A stretch of DNA of 64,000 bases from Bacteroidota bacterium. GTDB lineage: Bacteria > Bacteroidota > Bacteroidia > Chitinophagales > Chitinophagaceae. The stretch spans positions 186,001-250,000 of the forward strand of contig JAPLEH010000035.1 in the NCBI GenBank assembly GCA_026391455.1. Reading direction: 5' to 3'. The position numbers and the translations under genes are program-made. The notes beneath the pieces are model-generated. The model searched no databases and had not been told where the DNA came from. It saw only the letters and a list, made by a program, of their open reading frames with translations. Position 1 is the stretch's first letter; each line of letters begins with the position of its first letter. Shown here in pieces: positions 61,852-64,000 of this stretch.

Positions 61852-62544
61852 TTATATTTCGTTTGTTTGCTCGGGTTTTCTTTCATGTCGTCCGCCATGT
61901 TGTTTACGCTGCTGTGCTTCTTTATGTATTTCTTTCATCTTTTTTTTCTGTTCTTCGGTAAGCACTGATTTGAGGTTTTCCTTGCGTTGTTTCATCAATG
62001 TTTTCATTTGCTCCCGGCGTTGTTCTTCGCTCAGGCTTTTATTCTCGCGAATGGCTTTCATTTGCTGATCCATTTCAGCTTTTTGTTTTTCCAGTTTGGC
62101 AGCCTGTTCGTTGCTCAGGTTCAGATCGGTTTTCATTTTTTCAAAACGCTGTTTCATAGCAGCTTCCCGCTTTTGCTGCATTTCTTGTTTCAACTGATCC
62201 CTTTTTGTTTTTTGTTCGGGAGTAAGAATGCTCTCCATTTTGCCATGCTGTTCTTTACGCAGCGATTCCATTTTCGCTTTCCATTCTTTCACAGTGATAT
62301 TATCCTGCTTTTTGAGGGTTTCCATTTTCTGACGGAATTCTTCCCGGCTGGCTTTCATTTTTTGTTTTTGCTCATCGGTAAGATTAAGCTGTTTCATCAT
62401 TTCATGTCCACCATGCTGTTTTCTTTTACCGGCTTCGCCACCCTGGTGCATACGGGGATGATCACCTTTTCTTTCGGGGATTTCCTGGGCCTGTACACCG
62501 TATGCCAGCGATACAAGTAATGCTGTTGCAATTATTTTTTTCAT
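61852..62544 (-). CDS. Spy/CpxP-like periplasmic protein
   Basis: 230 residues. The signal peptide ends at VQAQ. The mature protein is entirely helical and charged, rich in Met, Lys, Gln and Glu, with repeated L-T-x-E-Q-K-x-K motifs (LNLTDEQKQKMKASREEF, SILTPEQKTKRDQLKQEM, SVLTEEQKKKMKEIHKEA). LTxxQ repeats mark the Spy/CpxP chaperone and metal-stress family. His-rich ends (HPRMHQGG, KQHGGRHERK) may bind metal. It stands as a single gene with its own terminator. Confidence 0.8.
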   Translation of the reverse strand: MKKIIATALLVSLAYGVQAQEIPERKGDHPRMHQGGEAGKRKQHGGHEMMKQLNLTDEQKQKMKASREEFRQKMETLKKQDNITVKEWKAKMESLRKEQHGKMESILTPEQKTKRDQLKQEMQQKREAAMKQRFEKMKTDLNLSNEQAAKLEKQKAEMDQQMKAIRENKSLSEEQRREQMKTLMKQRKENLKSVLTEEQKKKMKEIHKEAQQRKQHGGRHERKPEQTNEI

Positions 62545-62709
62545 ATTCCTGATTTTTTAAGTTAGACGGCGGGTGATAGGCGAACCCTTCGTCCGGGCTT
62601 GTAATAAAAAGTTAACGAACCTCAGACCTTTCAAATACGGCCAGGTTTAACCAGTTGTAGGAAAAAATTCGTAGATAGGGAACAGCGGTAAAAACAGGTG
62701 GCCAATGGC

Positions 62710-63753
62710 TTATTTATTGGCCAACTGACCGCAGGCGGCATCTATGTCTTTGCCCCGGCTTTTTCGCAGCCGCACATTTACCCGGTGTTTGCTCAAATAA
62801 TCCATAAAGGCCATTACCTTTTGTTCCTCGGGTTTTTCAAAACGGGCAAAATCAATGGGGTTATATTCAATGATATTCACCAGATCGGCCGGTACCTGGC
62901 GGTATACCTTGATCAGGGCATCTGCATCTTCCAGCGAGTCGTTGAAATTTTTGAAAAGGATATATTCAAAAGTGATCTCATTGCCTGTTTTTTTATAAAA
63001 ATAATTCAGGGCATCTACCAGTGCTTTAATATTGTTGCTGTCGTTGATGGGCATGATCTCGTGCCGTTTCGCATCGGTGGCCGCATGCAGCGAAAGCGCC
63101 AGTTTGAATTTTACCATATCATCGCCCAATTGGCGTATGCCTTTGGCCACTCCGGCTGTAGATACCGTAATTCGTTTGGGACTCATCGCCATACCATCTG
63201 CTGCCGTAATGCGCTCAATGGCTTTCAGCACATTTTTGTAATTCAGGAGGGGTTCACCCATACCCATGAAAACAATATTGCTGAGTTTTTTACCATTTTC
63301 CTGCTCGCTTTGTTTATTGATGATCGCTACCTGGTCATAGATTTCATCGTAATCCAGGTTGCGTTTGCGTTCAATATAACCGGTGGCACAAAACTTACAA
63401 CTCAGTGAACAACCTATTTGTGACGATACACAGGCGGTAAACCGGGCGGTGGTTGGAATCAGTACGCCCTCTATCAGGTGACCATCATGGGTTTTAAACC
63501 GCGATTTAATAGTACCATCTTCTGAATGCTGCACGGTATCCACCGTAAGGGCAGGTAATACAAATTGTTCGCCCAGCATCTGGCGAAGGTCTTTGCTGAG
63601 ATTGGTCATATCCGCAAAACTCATGGCATTTTTTTGCCATATCCATTCATGTACCTGGCGGGCCCGGAATTTTTTTTCGTTCATTCCTTCAAAAAATTCT
63701 TCCAGATCCGTCAATGTAAGATGCCTGATATTCCTGACCGTTTTCTTGTGCAT
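62710..63753 (-). CDS. rlmN: 23S rRNA (adenine-2503 C2)-methyltransferase
   Basis: 347 residues. The radical-SAM cluster motif lies in GCSLSCKFCATGY, and the family segments FMGMGEPLLNYKNVLKAIER, LSLHAATDAKRHEIMPIN and the C-terminal RKSRGKDIDAACGQLANK (with the methyl-carrying Cys) are all present. It methylates A2503 of 23S rRNA and probably A37 of some tRNAs. Full length. Confidence 0.97.
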   Translation of the reverse strand: MHKKTVRNIRHLTLTDLEEFFEGMNEKKFRARQVHEWIWQKNAMSFADMTNLSKDLRQMLGEQFVLPALTVDTVQHSEDGTIKSRFKTHDGHLIEGVLIPTTARFTACVSSQIGCSLSCKFCATGYIERKRNLDYDEIYDQVAIINKQSEQENGKKLSNIVFMGMGEPLLNYKNVLKAIERITAADGMAMSPKRITVSTAGVAKGIRQLGDDMVKFKLALSLHAATDAKRHEIMPINDSNNIKALVDALNYFYKKTGNEITFEYILFKNFNDSLEDADALIKVYRQVPADLVNIIEYNPIDFARFEKPEEQKVMAFMDYLSKHRVNVRLRKSRGKDIDAACGQLANK

Positions 63754-63770
63754 GGCGCAAAGGTAACCAC

Positions 63771-64000
63771 TTACGCAGGAAATGAATTTGCAGAATAGTA
63801 TTTTTCAATAAATGAGCGGGCATTCTCATATAAAAGCCCGTTGATCAGCTTTTCCGGGGTATCCGGCAGCGTAACGTCGGCCTCTGCAGCCAGTGCCGGT
63901 AGTTTTTCTTCCAGATATACAGCGATATTCCTGTACTGGCACCCGTTGATACAGAAATCAACGGCGTCAATAAGCCCGTCGAAATCGCTGCCAATTACTA
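63771..64000 (-). CDS. probable M19 dipeptidase/amidohydrolase, C-terminal end only
   Basis: The last 75 codons of a gene that enters from the right edge and ends at a TAA at 63771. VIGSDFDGLIDAVDFCINGC resembles the GSDFDG motif near the C-terminus of renal-dipeptidase-like M19 enzymes, where the Asp helps bind zinc. The tail LINGLLYENARSFIEKYY fits the last helix of that family. The rest is outside the window. Stop lies 17 bp before the rlmN start. Confidence 0.65.
   Translation of the reverse strand, partial: VIGSDFDGLIDAVDFCINGCQYRNIAVYLEEKLPALAAEADVTLPDTPEKLINGLLYENARSFIEKYYSANSFPA

Overview
The window looks like chromosomal DNA of a Bacteroidota bacterium, most likely Chitinophagaceae or a close relative. 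The evidence is type IX secretion sorting domains, a TonB receptor with a carboxypeptidase-like N-terminal domain, a Sec-exported RHS locus of the Bacteroidota type (DUF6443-like and DUF5977-like segments), a primary sigma factor of about 290 residues, promoters of the TTTG / TAnnTTTG type, and starts without clear Shine-Dalgarno sequences. There is no rRNA, CRISPR array, prophage or complete insertion sequence. Family names come from motif reading only; no database search was possible.

Layout. 1-3.3 kb: a secreted alpha/beta hydrolase with a von Willebrand D-like region (cut by the window edge) and an exported partner. 3.7-4.6 kb: a toxin-antitoxin-like pair. 4.9-10.9 kb: a small heat-shock protein, then a probable metal-handling operon read leftward. 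It holds a CNGNC membrane protein, a 42-residue membrane protein, MbnP-like and MbnH-like (di-haem peroxidase) lipoproteins, a barrel protein, a DJ-1-like protein and a PepSY protein. 11-13.3 kb: TonB-C-like protein, Hsp15 and an M20 peptidase. 13.6-16 kb: a five-gene membrane cassette with two tandem paralogues, a 49-residue protein and an MFS carrier. 16-23.1 kb: DNA polymerase IV, a Crp-type regulator, a DinB-fold protein, a T9SS cargo protein, rimM, rpsP and ffh. 23.1-25.4 kb: repeat-rich, gene-poor DNA.

25.4-36.3 kb: an A+T-rich RHS polymorphic-toxin island of exported proteins. The last RHS protein carries a C-terminal domain that reads like a papain/NlpC-type cysteine hydrolase, and a small lipoprotein that could be its immunity protein starts on the RHS stop codon. 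36.5-40.1 kb: rpoD, a START-like protein, a conserved unknown and an LptF/G permease. 40.3-43 kb: a protein with duplicated dockerin-like repeats beside a T9SS protein with a cohesin-like N-terminus.

43.1-57.4 kb: a sulfur region with a CDF transporter, OsmC, an Rrf2 regulator, 1-Cys peroxiredoxin, APS reductase (cysH), cysD, cysN, TauE/SafE, a TonB receptor, tRNA-Cys, a DUF2490 protein, an AhpD-like protein, a fatty acid hydroxylase family protein and a MetZ-type sulfhydrylase. Four copies of a 24-bp near-palindrome lie before the peroxiredoxin, before the TonB receptor (two copies) and before the AhpD-like gene. In three of them the copy contains the TTTG -33 box, which suggests one regulon, probably run by the Rrf2 protein. 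57.5-64 kb: a GH32 fructan hydrolase, two pseudouridine synthases, a YhcG-type nuclease-fold protein, a Spy-like protein, rlmN and the end of a probable M19 dipeptidase.
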